Assembly: GCA_965234475.1 (NCBI GenBank)
Contig: OZ248397.1
Location: forward strand, 558,001-622,000
DNA length: 64,000 bases
Direction: 5' to 3'
Source: Methylopumilus sp947499625
GTDB taxonomy: Bacteria > Pseudomonadota > Gammaproteobacteria > Burkholderiales > Methylophilaceae
Below are positions 54,477 to 63,658 of this stretch, piece after piece. The notes under the pieces are model-generated. The model saw only the letters and a list, made by a program, of their open reading frames with translations, ran no database searches and was not told where the DNA came from. How positions within the stretch are numbered: position 1 is the stretch's first letter; the number at the start of each line of letters is the position of its first letter. The position numbers and the translations under genes were made by a program.

Positions 54477-54755
54477 ATGGCGATCGAGCATCAAGATATT
54501 TTAAAGATTGCAGCGCATCATAGATTCCAATGGGAAGAAGCACAGCAATCACACGTCATTTTATTTCCAGAAGGCATGGTCAAATTAAATGGAAGTGCGG
54601 GTGAAGTATTAAGCCTGGTTGATGGAAAAAACTCGGTAGATCAAATTGTAACTGCGCTAAAAGAAAAATTTAAAGATGTAGAAGGTATCGAAAAAGATAT
54701 TTTATCTATGATCCAATTTGCTTTAGACAAAGCATGGATTGAGAAAGCTAATTAA
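54477..54755 (+). CDS. pqqD: PQQ peptide chaperone PqqD
   Basis: Small peptide-binding protein (92 residues, RiPP recognition element fold) that presents the PqqA precursor to PqqE. Seen: FQWEEAQQSHVILFPEGMVKLN, then a hydrophobic-charged helix region with GSAGEVLSLVDGKNSVDQI. It is a separate gene, not fused to pqqC or pqqE. The gap to pqqE is 11 bases. Confidence 0.95.
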   Translation: MAIEHQDILKIAAHHRFQWEEAQQSHVILFPEGMVKLNGSAGEVLSLVDGKNSVDQIVTALKEKFKDVEGIEKDILSMIQFALDKAWIEKAN

Positions 54756-54766
54756 GGGGATATACG

Positions 54767-55951
54767 ATGGCAATACAAAATAATGGTGTAGCAGCATCTG
54801 TCACACATACACAGCCTTTATGGTTGTTAGCTGAAATCACATATCGATGCCCGCTCCATTGTGCTTTTTGTTACAACCCTACTGATTATGACAAACATAC
54901 ACAGAATGAATTATCTACAGAACAGTGGATTAATGTTTTACGTGATGCAAGAAAATTAGGCGCACTTCAACTAGGCATTTCAGGCGGCGAACCATTGCTT
55001 CGTGATGACATTGAAGAGATTGTGATAGAAGCAAAAAAATTAGGCTACTACAGCAATCTTATTACTTCAGGTGTCGGCTTAACCGAAAAAAGAATTCAGG
55101 CGTTTAAAGAGGGCGGATTAGACCATATTCAACTCTCAATGCATGACATTACTGAAGAAATTAATAACTTCATTACAAACACCAAAACATTTGAATTAAA
55201 GAAAAAAGTCGCAGCGATGATCAAGAACCATGGCTATCCTATGGTGCTAAACGTTGTGATCCACCGCTATAACATTGGCCATATCAAAGAAATCTTAGAG
55301 ATGGCTGAAGCTTTAGGGGCAGATTATGTGGAATTAGCTAATACGCAGTATTACGGATGGTCACTTGTGAATCGTAATCAATTAATGCCAACTAAAGAGC
55401 AAATTGATTACGCAGAAAAAGTGACCAATGAATTTAGAGAAAAAGTTGGTAACAAAATGAAAGTTTTCTTTGTGGTGCCTGATTATTTCTCAGATCGTCC
55501 TAAGAAATGTATGAATGGATGGGGTGAGGTCTTTATGATTGTGACAGCCAATGGCGATGTACTCCCTTGTCATTCAGCACGTGTATTGCCTAATATTGAA
55601 TTTCCAAATGTCCGAGATAAAGGCCTCATGTGGGCTTGGCAAGATTCTCCAGCATTCAATCGGTATCGGGGTGACAGTTGGATGAAAGAGCCTTGCAGAA
55701 CTTGTCCTGAAAAAGAAAATGATTTAGGCGGTTGCCGTTGCCAAGCATTCCTTTTATCAGGTGATGCAGAGAGTGCTGACCCAGTATGTAGTTTGTCGCC
55801 CAATCATCACATCATAGAAAAAGCGATTGAAGATGCAAAAAATCCTGTTCTTCAAGCGCAACCGATTCTTTTTAGAAATGATAAAAATTCCAAGAAAATT
55901 ATTTCTGGCGAAGTAAATGATTTAATTAAAGAATTTCACGCAACACCTTAG
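54767..55951 (+). CDS. pqqE: PqqA peptide cyclase PqqE
   Basis: Radical SAM enzyme forming the Glu-Tyr carbon-carbon crosslink in PqqA. It has 394 residues. The SAM-cluster cysteines are C28, C32 and C35 (CPLHCAFC). The C-terminal SPASM domain has further cysteines in CMNGWGE, LPCHSAR, CRTC, GGCRCQAFLL and DPVC. AGGGGATATACG precedes the ATG. It is full length and ends the PQQ cluster. Confidence 0.97.
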   Translation: MAIQNNGVAASVTHTQPLWLLAEITYRCPLHCAFCYNPTDYDKHTQNELSTEQWINVLRDARKLGALQLGISGGEPLLRDDIEEIVIEAKKLGYYSNLITSGVGLTEKRIQAFKEGGLDHIQLSMHDITEEINNFITNTKTFELKKKVAAMIKNHGYPMVLNVVIHRYNIGHIKEILEMAEALGADYVELANTQYYGWSLVNRNQLMPTKEQIDYAEKVTNEFREKVGNKMKVFFVVPDYFSDRPKKCMNGWGEVFMIVTANGDVLPCHSARVLPNIEFPNVRDKGLMWAWQDSPAFNRYRGDSWMKEPCRTCPEKENDLGGCRCQAFLLSGDAESADPVCSLSPNHHIIEKAIEDAKNPVLQAQPILFRNDKNSKKIISGEVNDLIKEFHATP

Positions 55952-55989
55952 AATCTTTTAGTTTCATCTTTCCTCTATAATCTTAATCT

Positions 55990-57168
55990 ATGAACTCATC
56001 TCATATGGTGCGTGTATTTGTATTAGCGAGCTTGGCTGCATTAGCGCCATTTGCTATCGATACTTATTTACCTGCGTTCCATGTCATGACGAATGATTTA
56101 GAAACAACACCTCACGCTATTCAGCAAAGCCTTACTTTTTATTTACTACCCTATGCACTAATGACTTTATTTCATGGTGCCATCTCTGATGCGATTGGTC
56201 GCATTGATACCATTAAAATTGGCTTAGGTATTTTTATAGTAGGTTCTCTCACGGCTGCTTTTGCAACTAACATTGAAATATTATGGTTAGGTCGAATTTT
56301 GCAAGGTATAGGTGGTGGGGCAGGTAATGTGGTTGCACGTGCTATGGTGCGAGATTTATTCCAGGGGCCTGAAGCGCAACGTGTCATGGCTACGATACAA
56401 ATGCTGTTTGGCATCGCTCCCGCCATAGCGCCAATGATTGGCGGCCTTCTATTAGGTATTCATTGGCATAGTATTTTTATATTCTTAGCGATCTATGCAT
56501 CTATTTCATTATTTGCTGCAATTAAATATCTACCTGAAACAATGCCGAAATCAAAACGCGTTTCTTTTTCTATCTCAGCAGTCACGCATCGGTATAAAAC
56601 TATTTTTTCAGATAAAGAATTTTTGTTGCTTGTAATTGCATTAGGTGCAAATTTCTCAGGATTCTTTTTGTATGTTTTATCCAGTCCGATATTTATTGTT
56701 GAGCACTTAGGCCTTAGTTCAAAGCAATTTGCTTATCTTTTTATACCTACTGTGTCAGGTATGATTTTTGGTTCTTACCTATCTAAAAAAACTGCTGGAA
56801 ATTTATCGCACAAAAAAACTATAAAAGTTGCATACATCTGGATGGGGTTAGTAGCGATTCTCAATGTACTCTTTTGCGCTTTTTTTGAAACGAATCTATT
56901 AATTAACATTGGTTTTGTGGCTCTTTATAACATAGGCATGTCTTTAGCTATGCCTGTTTTATCGATTGCAGCGCTTGATCGTTTTGAAAAGATACGTGGC
57001 ACTGCATCGTCAGGTCAAGCTTTTATCCAGATGTTACTTTCAACAGTGTCAGCAGGTTTAATAGTACCCTTTCTATGGTTTTCACCTCTTGGCTTATCTA
57101 TTGGTATGTTGGGATTTTTTATACTTAGTATTCTCGTTATATCTCAAACAAAATCATTAAGTTTATGA
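55990..57168 (+). CDS. Bcr/CflA-family MFS exporter
   Basis: Inner-membrane proton-coupled exporter of 392 residues with twelve predicted helices. Bcr/CflA features are the N-terminal LAALAPFAIDTYLPAF, GAISDAIGRIDTIKIG between helices 2 and 3, and GRILQGIGGGAGNVVARAMVRD in helix 4. Relatives export bicyclomycin, chloramphenicol or cysteine; the substrate here is unknown. It lies 38 bases after pqqE with a TATAAT at 55976-55981, very close to the ATG. It is not known to be part of PQQ synthesis. Confidence 0.9.
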   Translation: MNSSHMVRVFVLASLAALAPFAIDTYLPAFHVMTNDLETTPHAIQQSLTFYLLPYALMTLFHGAISDAIGRIDTIKIGLGIFIVGSLTAAFATNIEILWLGRILQGIGGGAGNVVARAMVRDLFQGPEAQRVMATIQMLFGIAPAIAPMIGGLLLGIHWHSIFIFLAIYASISLFAAIKYLPETMPKSKRVSFSISAVTHRYKTIFSDKEFLLLVIALGANFSGFFLYVLSSPIFIVEHLGLSSKQFAYLFIPTVSGMIFGSYLSKKTAGNLSHKKTIKVAYIWMGLVAILNVLFCAFFETNLLINIGFVALYNIGMSLAMPVLSIAALDRFEKIRGTASSGQAFIQMLLSTVSAGLIVPFLWFSPLGLSIGMLGFFILSILVISQTKSLSL

Positions 57169-57202
57169 TTTTACTTAGGCTTCTAATAGTCTTTTTACTG
57201 TT

Positions 57203-57223
57203 GGCATAACTTCTAGTTATACC
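57203..57223 (+). terminator. Hairpin between convergent exporter and fdxA, possible terminator
   Basis: GGCATAACT (57203-57211) can pair with AGTTATACC (57215-57223) with a three-base loop and one C/A mismatch. It lies in the 70-base gap between two convergent genes. No T tract follows on either strand, so support is positional only. Confidence 0.3.
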
Positions 57224-57238
57224 TGTAAATAAACATTA

Positions 57239-57562
57239 TTATTTTTCTAGTAAATCTCTTTTATTAGCCGTGCCGTTAAAAGAGTCAGCATCAGGAAGAG
57301 GTCCCTTTCTAGAAGAGATCACAGGCCATATCTTTGACATCTCAGCATTGATCTGAATAAAATCTTGCTGATCTGAGGGGACATCATCCTCTGCAAAAAT
57401 TGCTTCTGCAGGACACTCGGCCACACATAATGTGCAGTCGATACATTCGTCCGGGTTAATAGCTAAGAAATTAGGACCTTCAACAAAACAATCGACAGGG
57501 CAAACATCTACACAGTCGGTATATTTACATTTAATACAATTTTCGGTTACTACGTAGGTCAT
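57239..57562 (-). CDS. fdxA: Seven-iron ferredoxin FdxA
   Basis: Soluble electron carrier of 107 residues with one [3Fe-4S] and one [4Fe-4S] cluster. Cysteines at 9, 12, 17, 21 and 25 and at 40, 43, 46 and 50 match the Azotobacter FdI type, as does the C-terminal extension after residue 56 (INAEMSKIWPVI). It is transcribed in the same direction as the sulfate-reduction genes, 55 bases downstream of cysN. It could supply electrons to CysI, since no CysJ flavoprotein is seen; that link is inference. Confidence 0.95.
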   Translation of the reverse strand: MTYVVTENCIKCKYTDCVDVCPVDCFVEGPNFLAINPDECIDCTLCVAECPAEAIFAEDDVPSDQQDFIQINAEMSKIWPVISSRKGPLPDADSFNGTANKRDLLEK

Positions 57563-57617
57563 ATCAGTCCTTTTAATATATTGTTATTTTAATCTATTTT
57601 TTTTCTTGGTCCAATAA

Positions 57618-58895
57618 CTATGCAATCATGCCGGCACCTACTGTATGGTAAGTGGATTCATCAATAATGATAAAAGCGCCTGTAGATCGGTTATTTTGAT
57701 AGGGGTCGGCCATAATAGGTTGTGCTAATTTAAATGTCACTTGAGCAATATCATTCATATTTAAATTTGAAATAGATTCGTGAGCCAATGTTTCGATATT
57801 CACTTTAAAATCGATCTTATCCAATTTAGCTTTAGATTCGCGAGATGTATGGCGAATCAAATAAGTTCTTGATGATGCCATCGGAGTTTCTGATAACCAA
57901 CAAACCATCGCATTAATATTTTTTGTAGGCTCTATAGCATCTTCTGATTTGATAATCATGTCACCACGTGAAATATCAATTTCATCTTCTAGAAGAATAG
58001 TTACAGATTGTTCAGAGATAGCTTTTTTAAGTTTTGTAACTCCCAATTGAATTAATTTTATTTTTGATTTGTATTGAGAAGGTAAGACTGTAATTTCGTC
58101 TCCAACAGAAATAGATCCAGATTCAACGCGACCCATAAATCCTCTAAAGTCATGGAGATCATGATCGTCGGACGCGTGAGGGCGACAAACAAATTGCACA
58201 GGAAATCTAAAATTTTTATCTTTACCTACATAATCTGCGGTTGTTTTTTCTAAGATATCAAGCAGTGTTGGGCCTTTATACCAGTTTATGGATTCGCCAC
58301 GATCTACAATCATATCTCCATTTAGAGCCGACATAGGCACAAATTCAATTGTACGATTTTCTGATAATTTAATTTCTTTTGCGAATGCTTTATAGCTTTC
58401 ACAAATTGCTTTGTATTTACTTTGATCGTAATCGATTAAATCCATTTTGTTTATCGCGACAACGATATGTGGAATACCCACAAGTTTAGCTAAAAAGGAA
58501 TGACGTCTTGTTTGGGTTAGAACGCCTTTTCTAGCATCAATTAGGATAATCGCTAAATGGGCGGTAGATGCTGCAGTCACCATATTACGAGTGTATTGTT
58601 CATGCCCTGGAGCATCTGCAATAATATATTTACGTGTACCCGTACTAAAGTATCTATATGCAACATCGATCGTAATCCCTTGTTCACGTTCTGCTTGAAG
58701 TCCGTCAGTAATCAAAGATAAATCAACGGCTGTCATACCTCTTTTTTTAGAGGTTTTTTCAATTTGAGTGAGTGTATCTGTAAGAATTGTTTTGGTATCA
58801 AAAAGAAGACGACCAATCAGCGTACTCTTGCCATCATCAACACTTCCGCATGTCATAAAACGTAATAAAATGTCTTGAATATTTTCTTGTGACAT
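57618..58895 (-). CDS. cysN: Sulfate adenylyltransferase GTPase subunit
   Basis: GTPase subunit that drives formation of APS from sulfate and ATP together with CysD. It has 425 residues from the ATG at 58895, just after the cysD stop; a longer frame to 59060 lies inside cysD and is rejected. G motifs are GSVDDGKST (17-25), DAPGHEQY and NKMD. There is no fused APS kinase (CysC) domain; the protein ends normally after the EF-Tu-like barrels. Absence of CysC agrees with the APS-type CysH nearby. Confidence 0.96.
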   Translation of the reverse strand: MSQENIQDILLRFMTCGSVDDGKSTLIGRLLFDTKTILTDTLTQIEKTSKKRGMTAVDLSLITDGLQAEREQGITIDVAYRYFSTGTRKYIIADAPGHEQYTRNMVTAASTAHLAIILIDARKGVLTQTRRHSFLAKLVGIPHIVVAINKMDLIDYDQSKYKAICESYKAFAKEIKLSENRTIEFVPMSALNGDMIVDRGESINWYKGPTLLDILEKTTADYVGKDKNFRFPVQFVCRPHASDDHDLHDFRGFMGRVESGSISVGDEITVLPSQYKSKIKLIQLGVTKLKKAISEQSVTILLEDEIDISRGDMIIKSEDAIEPTKNINAMVCWLSETPMASSRTYLIRHTSRESKAKLDKIDFKVNIETLAHESISNLNMNDIAQVTFKLAQPIMADPYQNNRSTGAFIIIDESTYHTVGAGMIA

Positions 58896-58896
58896 T

Positions 58897-59805
58897 TTAG
58901 AAGTAACCTTCTTTTTTACGTTGTTCCATAGATGTATCTGATGTTTGATCATCCAATCTTGTTGCGCCGCGTTCTGTGATTGTGGTACTTGCGGTTTCAA
59001 TAATAATTTTCTCAACACTATCAGCCACACTTTCAACAGGGGCTGTACAAGTAATATCACCTACTGTTCTATAGCGCACCATAATTTCCTCAATGACTTC
59101 ATTGTCTTTCTTCGGTGTAAGCGATGTAATAGGCACAATGGCGCCTCCACGTCTCACTATGGAACGTTTATGCGCGAAGTAGATGCTAGGTAAACCTAAA
59201 TTTTCTCGCTCAATATATTGCCATACATCCATCTCAGTCCAATTGGAAATAGGGAAGGCGCGAATATTTTCACCCTTATGCACTTTTGCGTTAAAAAGAT
59301 TCCATAACTCAGGCCTTTGATTCTTCGGATCCCACTGACCAAATTCATCCCTAAAGCTCATGATGCGCTCTTTAGCACGCGCTTTTTCTTCATCACGTCT
59401 AGCGCCGCCAATACAACAATCAAATTCAAATTCAGCAATAGTTTCTAAAAGCGTTACTGATTGATGTTTATTGCGAGGTTCATCGGGTGTCTTTAAAACT
59501 ATCGTGCCACGTTTCATGGAGTCTTCCAGAGAGCGCACAATTAATCTTTCATTAAGCTCTTTAGCACGAAGATCTCTAAATTGAATGACTTCGTCATAGT
59601 TATGTCCCGTATCAATATGAAGTAGCGGAAAAGGAAAGCGACCGGGCCTAAATGCTTTTTCGGCTAACCTTAATAAACAGAGCGAATCCTTGCCGCCTGA
59701 GAAAAGTAATACCGGGTTACTACATTGACCAGCAACTTCTCGTAAGATATGAATCGCTTCAGATTCGAGCCAATCAAGATGCGTTAAATTTGAGAGTGTT
59801 GTCAT
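58897..59805 (-). CDS. cysD: Sulfate adenylyltransferase subunit 2
   Basis: ATP-pyrophosphatase-fold subunit making APS. It has 302 residues from the ATG at 59805, placed immediately behind the cysH stop; an upstream in-frame codon at 59826 is within cysH. The PP-loop SGGKDS is at 36-41, and the family segment GGARRDEEKARAKERI and C-terminal GATRLDDQT are present. It is co-transcribed with cysN, one base away. Confidence 0.97.
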   Translation of the reverse strand: MTTLSNLTHLDWLESEAIHILREVAGQCSNPVLLFSGGKDSLCLLRLAEKAFRPGRFPFPLLHIDTGHNYDEVIQFRDLRAKELNERLIVRSLEDSMKRGTIVLKTPDEPRNKHQSVTLLETIAEFEFDCCIGGARRDEEKARAKERIMSFRDEFGQWDPKNQRPELWNLFNAKVHKGENIRAFPISNWTEMDVWQYIERENLGLPSIYFAHKRSIVRRGGAIVPITSLTPKKDNEVIEEIMVRYRTVGDITCTAPVESVADSVEKIIIETASTTITERGATRLDDQTSDTSMEQRKKEGYF

Positions 59806-59806
59806 A

Positions 59807-60553
59807 TTATTTAACGTGTAGCCCACATTCTTTATTTCGAGGGTCTTCCCACCACCAGCGTCCGGCTCTTATATCTTCTCCTTCGGAGATGGGTCGCGTG
59901 CAGGGAGCGCAACCGATACTTGGATAAAACTGATCATGGAGCGCGTTGTAAGGGACGTCCTGAGTTTTAATATAAGCCCAAATTTCCAGCTCACTCCAAG
60001 AGCTTAATGGATTCAGTTTTTGAGATTGATGGGTTTCATCAAATTCTTCCTCTTTTAAAGATAGTCTTGTTTGTGATTGCTCTTGTCTCATGCCTGTGAT
60101 CCAAGCTTTTTTATCTTTTAGAGCGCGATTTAAGGGTTCAACTTTTCGAATACCACAACACGTTTTCCTTAAGTCTAGGGAATTATAAAAAGCATTGATA
60201 CCATTTGTATTGACATAGTTTTCTACTTTTTCTTGGTTAGGGAAATAAAGTTTAATTTTGAATTGATACTTGTCTTCTACCATTTGAATCAAATTATACG
60301 TTTCAGATGGCAGTCTTCCTGTGTCAATAGAAAAGATCTCAACATTAAGTTTATTTTTTTGGATGAGATCAACAAGCACCATATCCTCAGCCCCTAAACT
60401 ATTTGCAAAGGTGACAGAGTTATGTTTTTCAATATTCTTTTGAATAAGTGAAATGACTTTTTCTGATTTTTCTTTAATCGTTTTAATAAGCGCATCATTG
60501 ATATCGATTTTATCGATATGTTTTTTGATGGCCTTTGTAGGTTCGATACTCAT
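59807..60553 (-). CDS. cysH: Adenylyl-sulfate (APS) reductase, iron-sulfur type
   Basis: Thioredoxin-dependent reductase of 248 residues converting APS to sulfite. The paired cysteines C132-C133 (KTCCGIRKV) and C215-x2-C218 (CAPC) bind a [4Fe-4S] cluster and identify the APS-specific form rather than the PAPS form. The catalytic cysteine is C243 in the C-terminal ECGLH. This lets the cell skip CysC and PAPS. Its ATG overlaps the stop of the DUF934 gene by 4 bases. Confidence 0.96.
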   Translation of the reverse strand: MSIEPTKAIKKHIDKIDINDALIKTIKEKSEKVISLIQKNIEKHNSVTFANSLGAEDMVLVDLIQKNKLNVEIFSIDTGRLPSETYNLIQMVEDKYQFKIKLYFPNQEKVENYVNTNGINAFYNSLDLRKTCCGIRKVEPLNRALKDKKAWITGMRQEQSQTRLSLKEEEFDETHQSQKLNPLSSWSELEIWAYIKTQDVPYNALHDQFYPSIGCAPCTRPISEGEDIRAGRWWWEDPRNKECGLHVK

Positions 60554-61164
60554 GAACGCACCTTCCTTTTCCAGATAGGCTCTTTAACATCAGCTGCGCC
60601 TTGATAAGGATCACTGAAAGACTGAAACGCCTTTAATGCCTCATTAGCATCTTTTCCAGCTTTAATGAGGTAGCTATCAAACCCTGAGCGTTTTAAGTAA
60701 AATAATTGATCTTGTAAGACGTCTCCAAAAGCTCTCAATATATTTTTAAATTGATAACGTGTGCGAAGTAAATTACCTAATGAAAATATACGACCATCCT
60801 GAAATCGTTCCACAAATACAGCAATGAGCGGAAATATATTAATGTCTTTTTCTAGAACTAATAACGTATCTAAAGTTTCATGTGTCGCTACCCACAATGC
60901 AATTTCATTATTTTTAACTCTTCCCTGCAATGCATCATGATTCTTTAAATACACACTTAATGGCAAAATAATTTTTCCAGTTTGCGGGATCACTGTTTCA
61001 TTAATTTGCAAATCCGTAGGGAGTGATTCACCAGTCAATTTAAATAACACTACTTTACCGGCTTGTTTTTTTACTTCTTCATTGCCACTAGGTAAGCTTA
61101 CAAATATCCATTCGTCTTCTACAATAGACTGATTGAGTATGAGCTGTGAATTAAGCATAAACAT
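60550..61164 (-). CDS. DUF934 protein of the sulfite reductase operon
   Basis: Soluble protein of 204 residues in the DUF934 family, which is almost always encoded beside cysI in proteobacteria. Its biochemical role is unknown. The conserved segment FVERFQDGRIFSLGNLLRTRY and the following FGDVLQDQLFYLKRSGFDSY are visible. It overlaps cysI upstream by 14 bases (an in-frame ATG at 61158 would reduce this) and cysH downstream by 4. The tight coupling on both sides suggests it works with the sulfite or APS reductase, perhaps in electron delivery or assembly. Confidence 0.85.
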   Translation of the reverse strand: MFMLNSQLILNQSIVEDEWIFVSLPSGNEEVKKQAGKVVLFKLTGESLPTDLQINETVIPQTGKIILPLSVYLKNHDALQGRVKNNEIALWVATHETLDTLLVLEKDINIFPLIAVFVERFQDGRIFSLGNLLRTRYQFKNILRAFGDVLQDQLFYLKRSGFDSYLIKAGKDANEALKAFQSFSDPYQGAADVKEPIWKRKVRS

Positions 61165-62800
61165 GCTCTTTAAAAGGATTCATACCTAAGCGTCTCACAG
61201 TGTCTATAAATCTTTCTTCAGGGTTGCGATGTTTAATATAAACATCAATGAGTTTTTTAACGACACCGGGCATTTCCTCAGCAGCAAAAGAAGGTCCTAT
61301 CACAGAACCTAAGCTTGCATCATTGCCCTGTTTGCCACCAATAGTGACTTGATACCACTCAGAGCCATCTTTATCGACACCTAATACGCCAATATGGCCA
61401 ACATGGTGGTGTCCACAAGCGTTCATACAGCCTGAAATATTAAGCTCTAACTCCCCAATATCATGAAGGTAATCGAGATCATCAAAAGCTTCTTGGATAG
61501 ACGTTGCAATCGGAATGCTTTTGGCATTTGCAAGTGAACAAAAGTCGCCGCCAGGGCAGCAGATAATGTCTGTTAAAAGACCAATATTGGGCGTCGCTAA
61601 TTGATGGGTCTTTGCTTTTTCCCAAACTTTAAAAATATCTTGTAATTTAACATCCGCTAGAATCAGATTTTGTTCGTGCGATACACGAAGCTCACCAAAG
61701 CTATATTGATCTGCAAGTTCAGCCACAATTCTCATTTGTGCTGATGTGGCATCACCTGGAGCTAAACCATGAGGTTTGAGTGATAGGGTAATTGCACGAT
61801 AACCTTTTTGTTTATGAAGATGGACAGAGCGTTTTGCCCATGATGCAAAAGCTTTATTATTTTGAATGGCTTCATCATAAGTATTATCTTGATCGCTTAA
61901 ATTTTCATAAGACATGGATGTGAAAAACTTTGCAACGCGTTTTAATTCAGCTTCATTAATCGTGTTCGGTGAATTTTTTAAATGGTGCCATTCTGCTTCC
62001 ACTTGTTTTTTAAATTCTTCAATACCTAAAGCTTTCGCTAAAATTTTAATACGCGCTTTATAGATGTTGTCTCGACGACCATGGAGGTTATAGACACGAA
62101 TAATAGCTTCACAATAAGTAAGCACATGCTCCCACTCGAGATGTTCGCGGATAATAGATCCAAGAATAGGGGTTCTTCCTAAGCCACCACCCACCCAAAC
62201 ACGAATGGCCATTTTTTGTGCTTTATCATAATAAAATTCAAGTCCGATATCGTGGGCTTGAACAATCGCTCGATCTTGAAGACTTCCTGATACTGCAATT
62301 TTAAATTTACGAGGTAGCAACGAAAATTCCGGATGGAATGTACTCCATTGCCTTAAGATTTCAGCAATCGCTCTTGGATCAATAATTTCATCAGGAGCCA
62401 CACCTGCAAATTGGTCAGTGGTAATGTTACGAATACAATTGCCTGATGTCTGAATGGCATGCATTTCAACTTTAGAAAGCTCTTCTAAGATATCAGGTGT
62501 CTCTTCTAACTTAGGCCAATTGAGCTGTAGATTTTGTCTCGTACTAAAATGACCATAGCCACGATCAAAGCGATCTGAAATGTCCGCTAACTTACGTAAT
62601 TGTTTTGATGACAAAAGACCATAAGGAACCGCAATGCGAAGCATAGGTGCGTGACGTTGAATATAAAGACCGTTTTGTAAACGAAGGGGCCTAAATTCGT
62701 CATCGGTAAGCTTGCCGCTTAAATAGCGTGATGTTTGATCTCGGAATTGAGCAACGCGTTCGTTGACAATGGTTTGATCGATATTATCGTATTGATACAT
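61151..62800 (-). CDS. cysI: Sulfite reductase hemoprotein (CysI/NirA family)
   Basis: Sirohaem and [4Fe-4S] enzyme reducing sulfite to sulfide with six electrons. It has 549 residues in two ferrite-reductase repeats. The cluster cysteines are in CCPGGDFCSLANAKS and SGCMNACGHHHVGHIG in the C-terminal half. The N-terminal GHFSTRQNLQLNWPKL is also typical. No CysJ is seen, so a ferredoxin or another partner is the likely donor. The nitrite/sulfite choice follows from the cys context. The gap to the TauE-like gene is 15 bases. Confidence 0.93.
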   Translation of the reverse strand: MYQYDNIDQTIVNERVAQFRDQTSRYLSGKLTDDEFRPLRLQNGLYIQRHAPMLRIAVPYGLLSSKQLRKLADISDRFDRGYGHFSTRQNLQLNWPKLEETPDILEELSKVEMHAIQTSGNCIRNITTDQFAGVAPDEIIDPRAIAEILRQWSTFHPEFSLLPRKFKIAVSGSLQDRAIVQAHDIGLEFYYDKAQKMAIRVWVGGGLGRTPILGSIIREHLEWEHVLTYCEAIIRVYNLHGRRDNIYKARIKILAKALGIEEFKKQVEAEWHHLKNSPNTINEAELKRVAKFFTSMSYENLSDQDNTYDEAIQNNKAFASWAKRSVHLHKQKGYRAITLSLKPHGLAPGDATSAQMRIVAELADQYSFGELRVSHEQNLILADVKLQDIFKVWEKAKTHQLATPNIGLLTDIICCPGGDFCSLANAKSIPIATSIQEAFDDLDYLHDIGELELNISGCMNACGHHHVGHIGVLGVDKDGSEWYQVTIGGKQGNDASLGSVIGPSFAAEEMPGVVKKLIDVYIKHRNPEERFIDTVRRLGMNPFKEHVYA

Positions 62801-62815
62801 AATTTTTTTTAATGC

Positions 62816-63586
62816 TTAATGAAAAATAAGTTTCTGGCCAACATAAATTAAGATTAATGCCAAAACATAGCGAACAGTTTGTTCGCTGACTCTAGAACTT
62901 AAATGACTGCCAATATAAATACCTGGAATTGAGCCGATTAAAAGCACACCTAGAAGAGAGTAATCGACGGTGCCTAAAGTTACATGGCCAAGTCCTGCAA
63001 CAAGCGTCAATGGTACCGCATGCGCTATATCAGTTCCAACAATTTTTGTAATGCCTATTCTAGGATAGATTAGCAATAGAGCAGTGACGCCAAGAGCGCC
63101 TGCACCCACTGAAGTTAAGGTTACCAAACCACCTAGGACTAAACCTAAGAGAATAGTTGCTATCGCGATGGCATTATCTGATTTTAAAAGGGTGACTTTT
63201 GATCTTTCAATGAGAAAAGGTCTAAAGATCACAGCGATAGAAGTGAGTAATAAGGCGATACCCAGATAAAATTTGATGATATCGACAGCTCCTGCAGATG
63301 TTATATCAATCTGTTTTAAATAGAATGTCGTTAAAATTGATGCAGGGATACTGCCAACCATGAGCCTTTTGACAATTTTCCAGTCAATATTGCCCAATTT
63401 ACCATGGGCAAATATACCGACAGATTTAGTCACCGATGCATAAAGAAGATCCGTGCCCACAGCAAGCGCTGGTTTAATATGGAAAAATAAAACAAGGATA
63501 GGCGTCATCAATGAACCACCACCAACGCCTGTTAAGCCTACAAGAAGACCTACTATAAATCCTGATAATATAAACCCAATATCCAT
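62816..63586 (-). CDS. TauE/SafE-family sulfur-compound permease
   Basis: Inner-membrane transporter of 256 residues with about eight helices and two homologous halves, each starting with the family's glycine-rich segment (GLLVGLTGVGGGSLMTPIL; GLVTLTSVGAGALGVTALL). Family members move sulfite, sulfonates or sulfate-like anions. As the first gene of the sulfate-reduction operon, and with no sulfate ABC or SulP transporter in the window, a role in sulfate uptake or in sulfite export is plausible. GGGGG stands about 5 bases before the ATG. Confidence 0.88.
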   Translation of the reverse strand: MDIGFILSGFIVGLLVGLTGVGGGSLMTPILVLFFHIKPALAVGTDLLYASVTKSVGIFAHGKLGNIDWKIVKRLMVGSIPASILTTFYLKQIDITSAGAVDIIKFYLGIALLLTSIAVIFRPFLIERSKVTLLKSDNAIAIATILLGLVLGGLVTLTSVGAGALGVTALLLIYPRIGITKIVGTDIAHAVPLTLVAGLGHVTLGTVDYSLLGVLLIGSIPGIYIGSHLSSRVSEQTVRYVLALILIYVGQKLIFH

Positions 63587-63645
63587 GACAACCCCCTATC
63601 AAAAATTAACTTTTTGGTGCTAAAGTGACTTAAATATAGCAAATT

Positions 63646-63658
63646 TTGATATTATCAA
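63646..63658. promoter_or_regulatory. 13-bp palindrome in the tauE-cysB divergent promoter region
   Basis: TTGATATTATCAA is a perfect dyad around a central base, in the 124-base gap between the sulfur operon and the divergent LysR gene. It is 60 bases before the TauE-like start. The following TATAAT at 63666-63671 is a possible -10 for the regulator. LysR proteins of the CysB type bind in such gaps, but this sequence is not a known CysB site. Confidence 0.4.

Noticed and set aside
55976..55981. TATAAT directly before the Bcr/CflA gene as a sure promoter
   Set aside because: No acceptable -35 at the right distance, and it would place the start of transcription at the ATG; kept only as a remark.
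58895..59060. N-terminal extension of CysN
   Set aside because: The extra 55 residues are the out-of-frame reading of the cysD 3' end and have no CysN homology; the ATG at 58895 follows the cysD stop directly.
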